From an uncultured Acidimicrobiaceae bacterium (GTDB taxonomy: Bacteria; Actinomycetota; Acidimicrobiia; Acidimicrobiales; RAAP-2), in the NCBI GenBank assembly GCA_903873395.1, contig CAIQOJ010000014.1, forward strand, positions 1-40,117: DNA of 40,117 nt, read 5' to 3'. Positions within the stretch are counted from its first letter, which is position 1. Each line of letters begins with the position of its first letter. The position numbers were made by a program, and so were the translations under genes. The notes below the pieces were generated by a model. That model searched no databases and was not told where the DNA came from. It was given only the letters and a program-made list of their open reading frames with translations. Shown here in pieces: positions 6,238 through 15,044 of this stretch.

Positions 6238-9039
6238 TCAGTTGCCCGCAGCCTCGACGGCCTGCTCCACGATGGCCAGGATGTCTGCGCCCCACCGGTC
6301 GAGGCGGATCGGGCCCATTCCCTTGCACGCCGACAACTCGGTCAACGTGGCTGGGGCACGCTCGGCCACAGCACCTAGTTCGCGGTCGTTGAGGATCACG
6401 TAGGCGGGTACCCCTTCTCTTCGAGCCACTTCCGACCGCCACAAGCGCAGCGCTGCCTCGACAGGCCCCGCCTCACCTGTGACCGGGGTTGTCCGCTGCG
6501 CCGAGCGGTCGCTTCGACGCTGCGAGGCGACCGTTGCCTTGGGTGCACGGCGGAGCGGTGGCGTGCCGTCATGGTCGAGTTCGCCGAGGAACGGAGATGG
6601 TGCAGCAACGTCGCCGATCACCACAGCTTGGGTGTCGGCGCGAGTGAGGGCGACGTGGAAGATCCGACGCTCGCCTTCGATGTCGTCGCTCAGCCGATGA
6701 GGGAGCACGCCGTCAGAGACGCCGACGACGAGCACATGCCCCCACTCTTTCCCCTTGATTCGGTGCACGGTCGATAGTTCGACCAGCGGGCCCGACGCCT
6801 GAGGACGGCTGACCACTTCTCGTAGCCAATGGGCGAACGTCGCAGCATCGGGATGGAAGGCGGCAAGCGATTGCAGGGCAGCCAGATCGTCCGCATGGGT
6901 CGACCGGTCAGCACCAGCACGGGATCCATCGAGGGCTGACAAGGTGGCGTCGAGACCGATCCCGGTCCGCACGGCCTCGAGTGCATCGGACGTCGACCGA
7001 GTCACCGCCCGGGCCACCAACTCGAGATCATCGGCATAGGTCACGAGCTTGGCACTGTCGCGTCCGGTGAGGCGTCCAGCCAGACGCCGGATATCGGCCA
7101 CCGACGTGGTGGACCGCTTGGTCACCATGTCCACCACCATGGGGGCAATCCCTCGAGACGGCCGTCGGATGGTGTCACGTATGTCTTCGCGTCGTATCGA
7201 GCCAGGATCCGCACCGATGCGCAGGTAGGCAAAGGCCGTGCGGATGCCGGTGCGGCCCAAGGCTTGGATCCCGAGCGGAGTGGTGCACGGGACTGCGGAC
7301 TCTTGGCACGCCACCTGCATGGGCAGCAGCGCGGCATTGACGCGGGCCAGTACGGCAATGTCGGATGCTGGGACGCCATCGGACAGCCACTGACGGATGA
7401 TGTCGATGGCGTACTCAGCCATGGCGTCGCCGGGCACGGTGCGCACGACAAGTGCCCCACCGCCTGTCAACGGTCCGGTCGTGGCGGGCACCAGATCTCG
7501 GGCCCCCTCAGGGGACCGGATGACCTTGGCCACTCGATCAGCATTACGGGTGAGGAGGTGGCGAGCAGCACCGACCACAGCAGGGGGGCACCGATAGTTG
7601 ACTTCGAGGGGGTGGTCGGTCGCTCCCGGGAAGTAGGCGGCGAAGTCGACCAGGAACTCGGGGGTGGCCCCGGCATAGCCGTAGATGACCTGGTCGTCAT
7701 CGCCTACACCGAAGCAGTCGAATCCAGGCGCGCAGAGAAGCCGGACCAGCAAGAGGTGGGCCGGAGTGAGGTCCTGGAACTCGTCGACCAGCAGTCGGCG
7801 GCAACGGGCCTGGGCGGTAGCCCTGGCTTCCGGGTTCGCCAGGAGAATCTCGATGGCTCGGTAGATCTGTTCGTCGAAGTCGACCTGGTTGCGTTCACGC
7901 AGCGCGGCTCGATACTCATCGAACCCGTCAGCTAGGCCGACAGCGTCGGGCCAGGCCTCTTCGGCTGCGGCTGGATCTACCAGGCCAAGACGGACGGTCG
8001 ACAGTGCCGACAGATAGGGAGCCGTGGTGTCCGCGTTGGCCTGTCGTCGGACGGTGAAGATCTCCTGCACGAGGTCTCGGGCGCCCATCTCCTCGAGTAC
8101 CCGCGGTGGCCCGTCAGGACTGAACGACGCGCAGATCCACAGCGCGACGCTGTTGAGGGTTCGCAGGTGCGGTCCGCTGGACCCGACAACATCGGTGAGA
8201 CGTTGGCGCATCTCATCGGCGGCCCGGGTGTTGTAGGCCAACGCAGTGATGGTGCCCGGAAGGTTGCCGCGACGGACCAACAAGCGCACGCGTTCGGTGA
8301 GCACCCGGGTCTTGCCTGAGCCAGCGGGTGCAATCACCCGCGCCGGCCCCGATGCATGGTCGACGGCCGCCAACTGATCTGGGGCCAGTGGTGCATCAGG
8401 GTGAAGGTCCCGAGTTACCACGAGGTGGCCCTCCTCGGCTGACCACCGGTGCACAATGCCTGCACCTCCCTCGATCAAGGGAGGATCTGGCGGGCCGCCA
8501 TCGATCCACAGGCGGTCGCCATCGATGGTCATGACGTCTCCGTCGCCATCAACACCGAGGGCCAACTCGGTCACACCCTGGGCCGCCAGCAGCCGAGCCG
8601 CCTTGCGGCCGTGCCACCAGACAAGGGTCTCGTTGCGGGCGTCGTAGTTGTTGGCCCAGACCAGGAACTGGAGTCGTTCGCGCCACAACGTGAACGACGG
8701 GCTCAGGGAGTGCAGCGCACCGGTCCATGTCTCGGGTTGGCGAAGTTCCTCTGGATCACACGCAAGTTCGACGACGATCGGCTGGCGAGCCGACCACGCG
8801 TCATGGAGTTGGCTGACTGCTCGTTCGGGGGAGATCAGGTCCGCAGGTCCAATGATCAGCCGAGGCACGTCTTCCCATCCCATGCCTTCCCATCCCATGC
8901 CTTCCCAACCCATGTCTTCCCAACCCACTGGGGCGGGTGCATCGGGTGCCACCACCACGCCTCGCCCCAACTGACGGGGCACGACTCCTCGGGAACTGCG
9001 CGGTTCGGCATGGGCGCTCACAGGCGGGAATTCCGGCAT
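6238..9039 (-). CDS. Superfamily I DNA helicase, UvrD2-like, with C-terminal HRDC domain and unusual N-terminal extension
   Basis: A 933-residue 3'-5' SF1A helicase. Helicase motifs: Walker A APAGSGKT (237-244), motif Ia TALAYNTRAADEM (about 264-276), Walker B VDEFQD (418-423), motif III GDDDQVIYGYAG (447-458), motif V TVHRIKGKEW and motif VI RRIFHVALTRA. The C-terminal 75 residues (VEAALRLWRSEVARREG, ELSACKGMGPIRLDRWG) are an HRDC nucleic-acid-binding domain, as in mycobacterial UvrD2. The first 215 residues are extra: a low-complexity GWE(D/G)M pentapeptide repeat at 39-58 and a folded-looking region (residues 60-210, with ERLQFLVWANNYDARN and WWHGRKAARLL) that I cannot assign. Likely a DNA repair or replication-conflict helicase. 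Start ATG at 9039. Confidence 0.93.
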   Translation of the reverse strand: MPEFPPVSAHAEPRSSRGVVPRQLGRGVVVAPDAPAPVGWEDMGWEGMGWEGMGWEDVPRLIIGPADLISPERAVSQLHDAWSARQPIVVELACDPEELRQPETWTGALHSLSPSFTLWRERLQFLVWANNYDARNETLVWWHGRKAARLLAAQGVTELALGVDGDGDVMTIDGDRLWIDGGPPDPPLIEGGAGIVHRWSAEEGHLVVTRDLHPDAPLAPDQLAAVDHASGPARVIAPAGSGKTRVLTERVRLLVRRGNLPGTITALAYNTRAADEMRQRLTDVVGSSGPHLRTLNSVALWICASFSPDGPPRVLEEMGARDLVQEIFTVRRQANADTTAPYLSALSTVRLGLVDPAAAEEAWPDAVGLADGFDEYRAALRERNQVDFDEQIYRAIEILLANPEARATAQARCRRLLVDEFQDLTPAHLLLVRLLCAPGFDCFGVGDDDQVIYGYAGATPEFLVDFAAYFPGATDHPLEVNYRCPPAVVGAARHLLTRNADRVAKVIRSPEGARDLVPATTGPLTGGGALVVRTVPGDAMAEYAIDIIRQWLSDGVPASDIAVLARVNAALLPMQVACQESAVPCTTPLGIQALGRTGIRTAFAYLRIGADPGSIRREDIRDTIRRPSRGIAPMVVDMVTKRSTTSVADIRRLAGRLTGRDSAKLVTYADDLELVARAVTRSTSDALEAVRTGIGLDATLSALDGSRAGADRSTHADDLAALQSLAAFHPDAATFAHWLREVVSRPQASGPLVELSTVHRIKGKEWGHVLVVGVSDGVLPHRLSDDIEGERRIFHVALTRADTQAVVIGDVAAPSPFLGELDHDGTPPLRRAPKATVASQRRSDRSAQRTTPVTGEAGPVEAALRLWRSEVARREGVPAYVILNDRELGAVAERAPATLTELSACKGMGPIRLDRWGADILAIVEQAVEAAGN
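8871..8930 (-). repeat. 15-bp in-frame tandem repeat (4 copies) in the helicase N-terminus
   Basis: Four 15-bp units at 8871-8885, 8886-8900, 8901-8915 and 8916-8930, based on CTTCCCATCCCATGC. The first two are identical; the last two carry A for T substitutions. On the coding strand they encode four Gly-Trp-Glu-(Asp/Gly)-(Met/Val) pentapeptides. Being a multiple of three, copy-number change would keep the frame. Confidence 0.92.
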
Positions 9040-9077
9040 CGAGCCACCGTAGCCATCGGGTGCATCGCCGGAATCAG

Positions 9078-9116
9078 GAGGACGAAGTCCTCTAGAGCGG
9101 GGACCTTTGGCTCTAG
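9078..9116. promoter_or_regulatory. Two adjacent hairpins in the divergent helicase / cytochrome b promoter region
   Basis: GAGGAC (9078-9083) pairs with GTCCTC (9087-9092) over a 3-nt spacer. CTAGAGC (9092-9098) pairs perfectly with GCTCTAG (9110-9116) over 11 nt. They touch at base 9092 and fill the middle of the 126-bp gap between the divergent starts at 9039 and 9166. They could be dyad operators or a structured leader of the cytochrome b operon. Confidence 0.4.
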
Positions 9117-9165
9117 GTGTTGCACTCCGACTTCCTTAGCCTCGCCATCCAGGAGGTCGATCGTC

Positions 9166-9366
9166 ATGCACGCATTCGGCGCAGTACTGGTGACCCTGGT
9201 CGCCAGCATCATCAACCTGAACACACCGGACCACTACATCCACTGGTGGATCATCCAGATCTCGGTGGCCAACGTCATCGTCATCGTCTTGATGGTCCTG
9301 GTGTTCTTGGCCGCCATCTTCATTCCCTTCAAGGCACACAAATCACAGGAAGGCGGCGAGCGATGA
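9166..9366 (+). CDS. Small single-span membrane protein, first gene of the cytochrome b operon
   Basis: A 66-residue protein starting at ATG 9166, with AGGAGG at 9151-9156. An initial moderately hydrophobic segment (residues 4-16) is followed by INLNTPDHYIHWWIIQIS and a strong transmembrane helix (about residues 32-54, VANVIVIVLMVLVFLAAIFI), then a basic tail KAHKSQEGGER. This implies an N-out, C-in orientation. Its stop overlaps the start of the cytochrome b gene by four bases (ATGA), so the two are probably translationally coupled. I do not recognise a family. Coupling suggests an accessory subunit of the cytochrome b complex. Histidines at positions 2, 23 and 26 could bind haem or quinone, but that is speculation. 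Confidence 0.75.
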   Translation: MHAFGAVLVTLVASIINLNTPDHYIHWWIIQISVANVIVIVLMVLVFLAAIFIPFKAHKSQEGGER

Positions 9367-10097
9367 CCGTCACCGACGAAACACCGGTCGAGCCGATGCG
9401 CCCAGTCCCGACACCGACCGCTTCGGCAGATCGGCCCGAAGATGCCGCCCAGTGGACAGCCAAACTGCGCCATACCGCCGTTGAGGCACTGCCACCCCAA
9501 CAACTGATGCCGGACCGTCAGCCGGCCTATGTGGCCTCGTGGATCTACGTCTTCGGAGTCGTCACGATTGCCGCACTCGTGGTGGTCATCGCCACGGGCC
9601 TGGTCCTGGCCATCATGGGGCCCAACTGGTGGCACTCCTCGACAACTGGGTTGTTCGTCAACTCCCTGCATCTGTGGAGCGTCGAGGTCTTCTTCTTCGC
9701 CATGATCATCCACCTCTGGGGCAAGTTCTTCATGGCTGCTTGGCGTGGCCGTCGTCGGACCACCTGGATCACCGGGGTCATCAGCTTCCTCGTCTCTGTC
9801 GGTGCAGCGTTCACCGGCTATCTGTCCCAGCAGAACTTCGACTCCCAGTGGATCTCCACCCAAGCCAAGGACGGCATCAACTCCACCGGAGCGGGTGCCA
9901 TTTTCAACGTGACGAACTTCGGCCAGATGCTGATGTGGCACATCACCCTCTTGCCCCTGTGCGTGCTTGCGCTCGTCGGCGTCCACGTCCTGATGGTCCG
10001 ACTGCGTGGTGTGGTTCCTCCGTTCGCCCCTGAGGGGAGAGCGGACGATGCAGAACCTGTGGGAATCGGCAACGAGCAGACGGGAGTTGAGGCATGA
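9363..10097 (+). CDS. Cytochrome b/b6 N-terminal domain protein
   Basis: A 244-residue membrane protein matching the four-helix haem-binding half of cytochrome b. The two pairs of axial histidines are visible at expected spacings: H103/H117 (14 apart, LHLWSVEVFFFAMIIHLWG) and H193/H208 (15 apart, WHITLLPLCVLALVGVHVLM). Helix A is around 58-86 and helix C around 134-154. The usual quinol-site PWGQ/PWDQ is replaced by GYLSQQNFDSQW, so the Qo site differs. A cytoplasmic 50-residue N-terminal extension is Pro-rich. The start ATG at 9363 overlaps the previous stop, and its own stop overlaps the next start at 10094. No Rieske protein or cytochrome c gene is adjacent. Confidence 0.88.
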   Translation: MTVTDETPVEPMRPVPTPTASADRPEDAAQWTAKLRHTAVEALPPQQLMPDRQPAYVASWIYVFGVVTIAALVVVIATGLVLAIMGPNWWHSSTTGLFVNSLHLWSVEVFFFAMIIHLWGKFFMAAWRGRRRTTWITGVISFLVSVGAAFTGYLSQQNFDSQWISTQAKDGINSTGAGAIFNVTNFGQMLMWHITLLPLCVLALVGVHVLMVRLRGVVPPFAPEGRADDAEPVGIGNEQTGVEA

Positions 10098-11134
10098 GCG
10101 CTACGACCGTCGACAATGCGGGTCGGCCGTTCAAGGCCGACCGAGACGTCGCCGAGTGGAAGGGCGCCTACACGCCCTATGACCTGGTCAAAGAGTTCCT
10201 GATCGCCCTGGTGGTGGTCACACTCCTGATCATCGGACTCGCCGTGCTGTTCGGTTCACCCGATGACACGCCGGTGACCGTCAAGTCATGGTCGACCACC
10301 TCGGCATTCACCAACCCCGACACCGGAGCGAACTCGCCCGGACAGGTCGACTTCGCCCAGACCGCCATCACTGAACTCGACGGGACCAGCGGCACGGCCA
10401 CCTACGGACCTCCGTATAACACCACCACTGATCCAGGGCCCAAGCTCGGACCGCTCGGACTCCAGCACTGGGCCGGCGTCCACCATCCCATCAACACCAG
10501 TGAGGACTTCGTCCTCGGGCCCCTGTCGACCCTGACGGGAAATCCGCAGATCCAGTCAGCGGTCACCGAGTACCGCAACGCCAGTCCGGACCAGCAGGCC
10601 AACTGGAACTCGGCTTACGAGGATGCTGTGGCCAAAGCCACGTTGGTCGACGGCAAACTCGTCGTACCCAGCGGTGACTACGGTCCAGTGGGGACCATCA
10701 TCTCTGGCCTGACCTCCATGGCCACCAGCGGTGCGCTCGACGGATCGCTGCTCAGTTCACGCCAGTTCTACGGGACCGACTACACCAAGCCACTGCTGTT
10801 CATCGCCGACGGCGCCTATCTCAACTCGCTCGCCCAGGCCCAACATCTGGGCGGCGACCAGTGGGGGATGATGAACGAGACAGGGAGCTACCCGGGTCAA
10901 GCCTGGCTGTGGCTCTACACACTCTGGTATCAGGTTCCAGCTATCGGGAACTCCTCGAATGCCGACGTCTACGTGTTCGCCATCATGATCGGACTGACCA
11001 TCCTGTTGGCCCTGGTCCCCATGATCCCCGGTCTGCGTTCCATCCCCAGGTGGAGCCGGGTGTATCGGATCATCTGGCGGAACTACTACCGAGAAGCCGA
11101 GCGAGTCGGAGGGAGTGGCGCAGGTACGACCTGA
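10094..11134 (+). CDS. Membrane-anchored partner of cytochrome b (possible diverged C-terminal half)
   Basis: A 346-residue protein whose ATG at 10094 overlaps the cytochrome b stop by four bases. It has one transmembrane helix near the N-terminus (about residues 34-54), a large Asn/Thr/Gly-rich extracytoplasmic domain of about 230 residues, and one C-terminal helix (about 290-313) followed by a basic tail (PRWSRVYRIIWRNYYREAER). The segment WLWLYTLWYQVPAIGNSS before the last helix faintly resembles the PEWY region of cytochrome b subunit IV, which suggests a highly diverged C-terminal half with an inserted external domain. No CxxCH haem motif and no Rieske Cys/His pairs are present. The family is not recognised with certainty. 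A strong hairpin at 11160-11187 ends the operon. Confidence 0.75.
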   Translation: MSATTVDNAGRPFKADRDVAEWKGAYTPYDLVKEFLIALVVVTLLIIGLAVLFGSPDDTPVTVKSWSTTSAFTNPDTGANSPGQVDFAQTAITELDGTSGTATYGPPYNTTTDPGPKLGPLGLQHWAGVHHPINTSEDFVLGPLSTLTGNPQIQSAVTEYRNASPDQQANWNSAYEDAVAKATLVDGKLVVPSGDYGPVGTIISGLTSMATSGALDGSLLSSRQFYGTDYTKPLLFIADGAYLNSLAQAQHLGGDQWGMMNETGSYPGQAWLWLYTLWYQVPAIGNSSNADVYVFAIMIGLTILLALVPMIPGLRSIPRWSRVYRIIWRNYYREAERVGGSGAGTT

Positions 11135-11159
11135 CCACCCCATCGCTCGTCAAGACCGC

Positions 11160-11187
11160 GTACCCGGCCGATCACCCGGCCGGGTAC
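11160..11187 (+). terminator. Terminator hairpin after the cytochrome b operon
   Basis: A perfect 11-bp GC-rich stem (GTACCCGGCCG 11160-11170 with CGGCCGGGTAC 11177-11187) and a 6-nt loop, 26 bases past the last stop of the cytochrome b operon. No T-run follows. It separates this operon from the ABC transporter genes, whose first start is at 11262. Confidence 0.7.
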
Positions 11188-11261
11188 GACGCGTCCAGAC
11201 CCTGTGCCGCTCCACGTGGCACACTCTGTCCATCGCACCAACGAACTCTGGAGGTCCCCTG

Positions 11262-12218
11262 TTGTCCCTCGTTCCCCGGAGTGCCTCCAAGATCGGCGCT
11301 GGCGTCGCTCTAGGAGCACTTACCCTGCTTGGCGCTGCTTGTTCGTCGGACTCGTCATCGTCATCGAACACGACTGCAGCCCCGGCTGTCACGGCAACCA
11401 CCGCTCCGCTGCCCACCGAGGTCATCCCAACCCAGCAGGCGGACCCGACCGTCGTCGCCGAGGTGCCTGCATCGGTCAAGTCGAGCAGCAACTTCGTGGT
11501 GGCCACCGATGCCTCCTACCCTCCGATGGAGATGTACGCGTCGAACGGGACGACCATCGTCGGGGTCGACATCGATCTCTCCAACGCGCTCGCCCAAACG
11601 ATGGGGCTGACGCCCAAGATCGAGAACGCCACCTTCGACACCATCATCCCTGGCCTGCAGTCCGGTAAGTACGGCATGGGTGCTAGTTCCTTCACCGATA
11701 CCAAGGCCCGCCAGAAGGTTGTGGACTTCGTCGACTACTTCACCGCGGGCGAGGCCTTCTACGTCAAGACCGGTAGCAACGTGACCCTCTCCGGACTGGT
11801 GTCACTGTGCGGGCACTCGGTAGCTGTAGAGGCTGGCACCACCGAGGAGACGGACGCCAAGGCTCAGGCGGCCTCGTGTAAGAAGAAGAACACCGGCGAT
11901 GTGACCGTGCTCGTGTTCAACAACCAGAACCAGGCCAACTTGGCCGTGTCCAGCGGTCGAGCTGACGCCGGGTTCGTGGACTCTCAGGTGGCTGGCTACA
12001 TCGTGTCGACCTCGAATGGCATGTTCGCCCTCTCGGGATCGGCGTTCAACCTCGCTCCCTATGGCCTCGCCCTTCCCAAGGGCAACGGCATGACGGTTCC
12101 CGTGCAAGCGGCGCTGAACACCATCATCAAGAACGGGGTCTACAACCAGATCCTGACGAAGTGGGGCGTGCAGGCCGGGGCCCTGACCACGGCCACCATC
12201 AACGGCGCCACCAGCTGA
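11262..12218 (+). CDS. Amino acid ABC transporter substrate-binding lipoprotein
   Basis: A 318-residue exported binding protein of the polar amino acid family (SBP_bac_3). The TTG at 11262 is preceded by GGAGG at 11250-11254 and gives a proper signal peptide: SASK, then IGAGVALGALTLLGAAC. The Cys is a likely lipidation site, although the lipobox is degenerate, followed by a Ser/Thr-rich linker. The binding fold begins at FVVATDASYPPMEMY and continues with GVDIDLSNALAQTMG, FDTIIPGLQSGKY and DFVDYFTAGEAFYV. Two cysteines flank the hinge region (SLCGHSVAVEAGTTEE and AASCKKKN), a common disulphide in this family. The specificity is unknown. First gene of a three-gene transporter set. Confidence 0.93.
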   Translation: MSLVPRSASKIGAGVALGALTLLGAACSSDSSSSSNTTAAPAVTATTAPLPTEVIPTQQADPTVVAEVPASVKSSSNFVVATDASYPPMEMYASNGTTIVGVDIDLSNALAQTMGLTPKIENATFDTIIPGLQSGKYGMGASSFTDTKARQKVVDFVDYFTAGEAFYVKTGSNVTLSGLVSLCGHSVAVEAGTTEETDAKAQAASCKKKNTGDVTVLVFNNQNQANLAVSSGRADAGFVDSQVAGYIVSTSNGMFALSGSAFNLAPYGLALPKGNGMTVPVQAALNTIIKNGVYNQILTKWGVQAGALTTATINGATS

Positions 12219-12246
12219 CGCCCGTCCCCGGAACCCGGGAAGCACC

Positions 12247-13269
12247 ATGAGCAGCGATACCGCCGCCACTCCTCCGGCATCGTCCGGGGGCGTGGCGGAT
12301 GGTCGCTCCTCCATGACCGTGGTGCCCGTCCGCCACCCGTGGCGCTGGATGGCCAGCGTCGGCATCCTGGTCCTGGCGGCCATGCTGTTCAACACACTTG
12401 TCTTCTCGCACCTCACCCGAGGAGGAACCCGCGAGGGCAGGTTCCAATGGGGCGTCGTCAATCAGTATCTGTTTGACGCCCCGATCATGCGGGGTGTGCT
12501 GGTCACTCTCGAACTCACCGTGATCGCCATGGCGGTGGGGGTGTCGCTCGGCATCTTGCTCGCCATCATGCGGCTGTCGGCCAATCGCCTCCTGTCCGGA
12601 GCAGCCTGGCTCTACATCTGGTTCTTCCGGGGAACCCCGGTGCTGGTTCAACTCACCTTCTGGTATGTCGGCATCAGCTACCTCTATCCCCATCTGACCC
12701 TCGGCGTCCCCTTCGGCACAGCTCTGTGGACCTTCAACTCGACAACGCTGATCACAGCGTTCGTCGCCGGGGCACTCGGTCTCAGCCTCAACGAAGGCGC
12801 CTACATGTCGGAGATCGTCCGGGCCGGCATCATCGCGGTCGACGAAGGCCAGTCGGAGGCGGCTGCTTCATTGGGGATGTCCCGAAGTCAGACCCTTCGA
12901 CGCATCGTGCTCCCCCAGGCCATGCGCGTGATCATCCCGCCCACCGGCAACGAGACCATCTCGATGCTGAAGACGACGTCGTTGGTGTCAGCCATTGCCG
13001 TCACGGATCTCTTTCAGGCCACCCAGAACGTCTCCAACGCCAACTACCAGGTGGTGCCGCTCTTGCTGGTGGCCAGCCTCTGGTATCTCTTCTTCACCTC
13101 CCTACTGACCATCGGTCAGTACTACGTGGAGCGCTACTACGCCCGTGGAGCCAGTCGCCAGCTTCCGCCCACGCCGTTCCAGCGGCTCACCTCTGCCCTC
13201 CGTCGGGAGCGTCCCGCCGCGCCAGTGGCGCCTCTTACCGAGATTCCCTGGGTGGCTCCTCATGACTGA
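12247..13269 (+). CDS. Amino acid ABC transporter permease (HisM/GlnP-like)
   Basis: A 340-residue inner-membrane permease. After a 30-residue hydrophilic start there is a first helix ([18 protein letters not shown]), then the binding-protein-dependent transport domain: [37 protein letters not shown], and the EAA cytoplasmic loop [20 protein letters not shown] that docks the ATPase. The C-terminal helix is near [19 protein letters not shown]. It starts 28 bases after the binding-protein stop, and its stop overlaps the ATPase start by 8 bases, indicating one operon. The long N-terminal half with an extra periplasmic stretch ([14 protein letters not shown]) is somewhat longer than typical. Confidence 0.94.
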   Translation: MSSDTAATPPASSGGVADGRSSMTVVPVRHPWRWMASVGILVLAAMLFNTLVFSHLTRGGTREGRFQWGVVNQYLFDAPIMRGVLVTLELTVIAMAVGVSLGILLAIMRLSANRLLSGAAWLYIWFFRGTPVLVQLTFWYVGISYLYPHLTLGVPFGTALWTFNSTTLITAFVAGALGLSLNEGAYMSEIVRAGIIAVDEGQSEAAASLGMSRSQTLRRIVLPQAMRVIIPPTGNETISMLKTTSLVSAIAVTDLFQATQNVSNANYQVVPLLLVASLWYLFFTSLLTIGQYYVERYYARGASRQLPPTPFQRLTSALRRERPAAPVAPLTEIPWVAPHD

Positions 13270-14044
13270 GCACGCCCGCCCACAGACACCGATGGTGGAG
13301 GCACGAGGCGTCCGCAAGTCCTTCGGCCGCCTCGAGGTGCTCAAAGGCATCGACCTGACCGTCGGCCGGGGCGAGGTCTTGTGTCTCATCGGCCCGTCCG
13401 GTTCAGGTAAGAGCACATTCCTGCGATGCATCAACCACCTGGAAAAGATCGACGGAGGGACCTTGGCTGTCGACGGTGAGCTCGTGGGCTACCGCCAATC
13501 TGGATATCGGTTGCATGAGCTGCGCGACCGTGAGGTCTGTGCTTCGCGTGCCCTGATCGGCATGGTCTTCCAGCGATTCAATCTCTTCCCTCATCTGTCT
13601 GTGCTCGACAATGTCATGGCCGGTCCCCTCTGGGTGAAGAGGGCCCCGACTGGCCCGACCAAGACCAGGGCCGCCGAACTCCTCGAACGAGTTGGCCTGG
13701 CCGACAAACTGGCCAGCTATCCCAATCAGCTCTCCGGTGGCCAGCAGCAGCGCGTGGCCATCGCCCGGGCTCTGGCGATGGATCCCAAGCTCATGCTCTT
13801 CGACGAGCCGACCTCCGCTCTCGATCCTGAGTTGGTCGGCGACGTGCTCGATGTGATGAAGGACCTCGCCGCATCAGGTATGACCATGATCGTCGTGACC
13901 CATGAGATGGGCTTTGCCAAGGAGGTGGCCGACACCGTGGTGTTCATGGACAACGGGCACGTCGTCGAGTCCGGTGCGCCCGGCCAGGTGCTGGTCGAGC
14001 CGGCCCACGAGCGGACTCGGTCGTTCCTGGCCAAGGTCCTCTGA
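13262..14044 (+). CDS. Amino acid ABC transporter ATPase (GlnQ/HisP-like)
   Basis: A 260-residue ATPase starting at the ATG at 13262, inside the 3' end of the permease gene. All nucleotide-binding motifs are intact: Walker [10 protein letters not shown] (44-52), Q-loop in [13 protein letters not shown], signature LSGGQQQR, Walker [13 protein letters not shown] and H-loop VVTHEMG. The MVFQ-FNLFPH block is typical of the polar amino acid uptake subfamily. It powers import by the 11262-13269 binding protein and permease. The transporter set is complete, and a single ATPase/permease pair suggests a homodimeric permease. Confidence 0.96.
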   Translation: MTEHARPQTPMVEARGVRKSFGRLEVLKGIDLTVGRGEVLCLIGPSGSGKSTFLRCINHLEKIDGGTLAVDGELVGYRQSGYRLHELRDREVCASRALIGMVFQRFNLFPHLSVLDNVMAGPLWVKRAPTGPTKTRAAELLERVGLADKLASYPNQLSGGQQQRVAIARALAMDPKLMLFDEPTSALDPELVGDVLDVMKDLAASGMTMIVVTHEMGFAKEVADTVVFMDNGHVVESGAPGQVLVEPAHERTRSFLAKVL

Positions 14045-14103
14045 TAGCGCCACCACGACATCAACCCCAATCCGAGCCGACGTAGTCGAACCCGGTACTC
14101 GGG

Positions 14104-14862
14104 TCAGCCAGCGGCGGACGATCTGAGCTGAGCCAGCAGTGCTCCGAGGTCGGTGGCCTCGATCCGGCCGGCGGCCTTGACCGAAGCTCGGCCCAACGAA
14201 GACCCGAACGGCAGGGCGTCGACCAAGCCGCTGCCAGCCCATCGCCGGACGAGACGACCTTCGGTCGAGACTGGCAGCATCCCCGGGTCGATCACCTTGC
14301 CCCGGCTGACCAGCGCAGCGGTGGTGAGGCGACGAAGTTCCGCAGACGTGACGTCCAGGCCTTCAGCCCGCAGCCTCCGCACCAGGAACGAGGCCGTAGT
14401 CGTCCAGTCAGCAAACCCGTGGACCAGTGCGGCAACCTGTCCGACCACCGCATCGACGGCCAGTGCGGGCACCAGGGTCGACTCGAACGTGGCAGCCGTA
14501 GCAGCCAGCAAGGCGATCTGGAGGCCTCCGACTGCAGCCGAGATGTACTTGGTCTGGCGCGCTGACAACTCGGCCACGTCGTCGCGCTCCAGGACGGGGA
14601 GAGGATGGTCGAGCACATAGGTCGACGCCCACGTCAGCAGTTCATCGGGTGCACCGGCCATCCGAGCCTTGACCCGCCGCAGACGTCCCGGGCCCGGCGA
14701 AAGTGCTTCGTCGACGACACCACCCAACGTTGCCTCAAGCTGGCGGGAGGCATCTCCGGGGAGCCCGGCGGGGGCCAGAAGGGACCGGAAGGCCGAGGTC
14801 GCAGCCCCGCGCATCCGTCCGAGACGCGACGCCTCGCGTCCGGCTACATCTCGAGCATCCAT
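14104..14862 (-). CDS. Unknown protein with a central hydrophobic region, about 250 aa
   Basis: Not recognised. The start ATG at 14862 (MDARDVAGREASRLG) has GGAG five bases upstream; a longer form from ATG 14940 (278 residues) has no visible ribosome site. The N-terminal third is helical and Arg/Ala-rich. The middle holds a long hydrophobic stretch (SAAVGGLQIALLAATAATFE through ALAVDAVVGQVAALVHGFAD) that could be one or two membrane helices or a buried helical core. The C-terminal part has VRRWAGSGLVDALPFGSSLG. A distant link to EcsC-type membrane-associated proteins occurred to me but I cannot support it. It converges with the ABC ATPase gene and diverges from the monooxygenase gene. Confidence 0.7.
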   Translation of the reverse strand: MDARDVAGREASRLGRMRGAATSAFRSLLAPAGLPGDASRQLEATLGGVVDEALSPGPGRLRRVKARMAGAPDELLTWASTYVLDHPLPVLERDDVAELSARQTKYISAAVGGLQIALLAATAATFESTLVPALAVDAVVGQVAALVHGFADWTTTASFLVRRLRAEGLDVTSAELRRLTTAALVSRGKVIDPGMLPVSTEGRLVRRWAGSGLVDALPFGSSLGRASVKAAGRIEATDLGALLAQLRSSAAG

Positions 14863-15044
14863 CGCGGCTCCGGCCTGCTCGGGACCAGACTTCCCAAGAT
14901 CAGCAGGGTCGTGCTCGTCGCTGTGATTTCCCCCGACCATGTCACGAGTCTGGTGATCACACGTGTCGAAGGCAAGCCACCTAGTCCACGCGCCCCAGAT
15001 GGCGTGAGAGTGCCGACCGGACTCCCCGGTTCTAGTCTTGGCCC

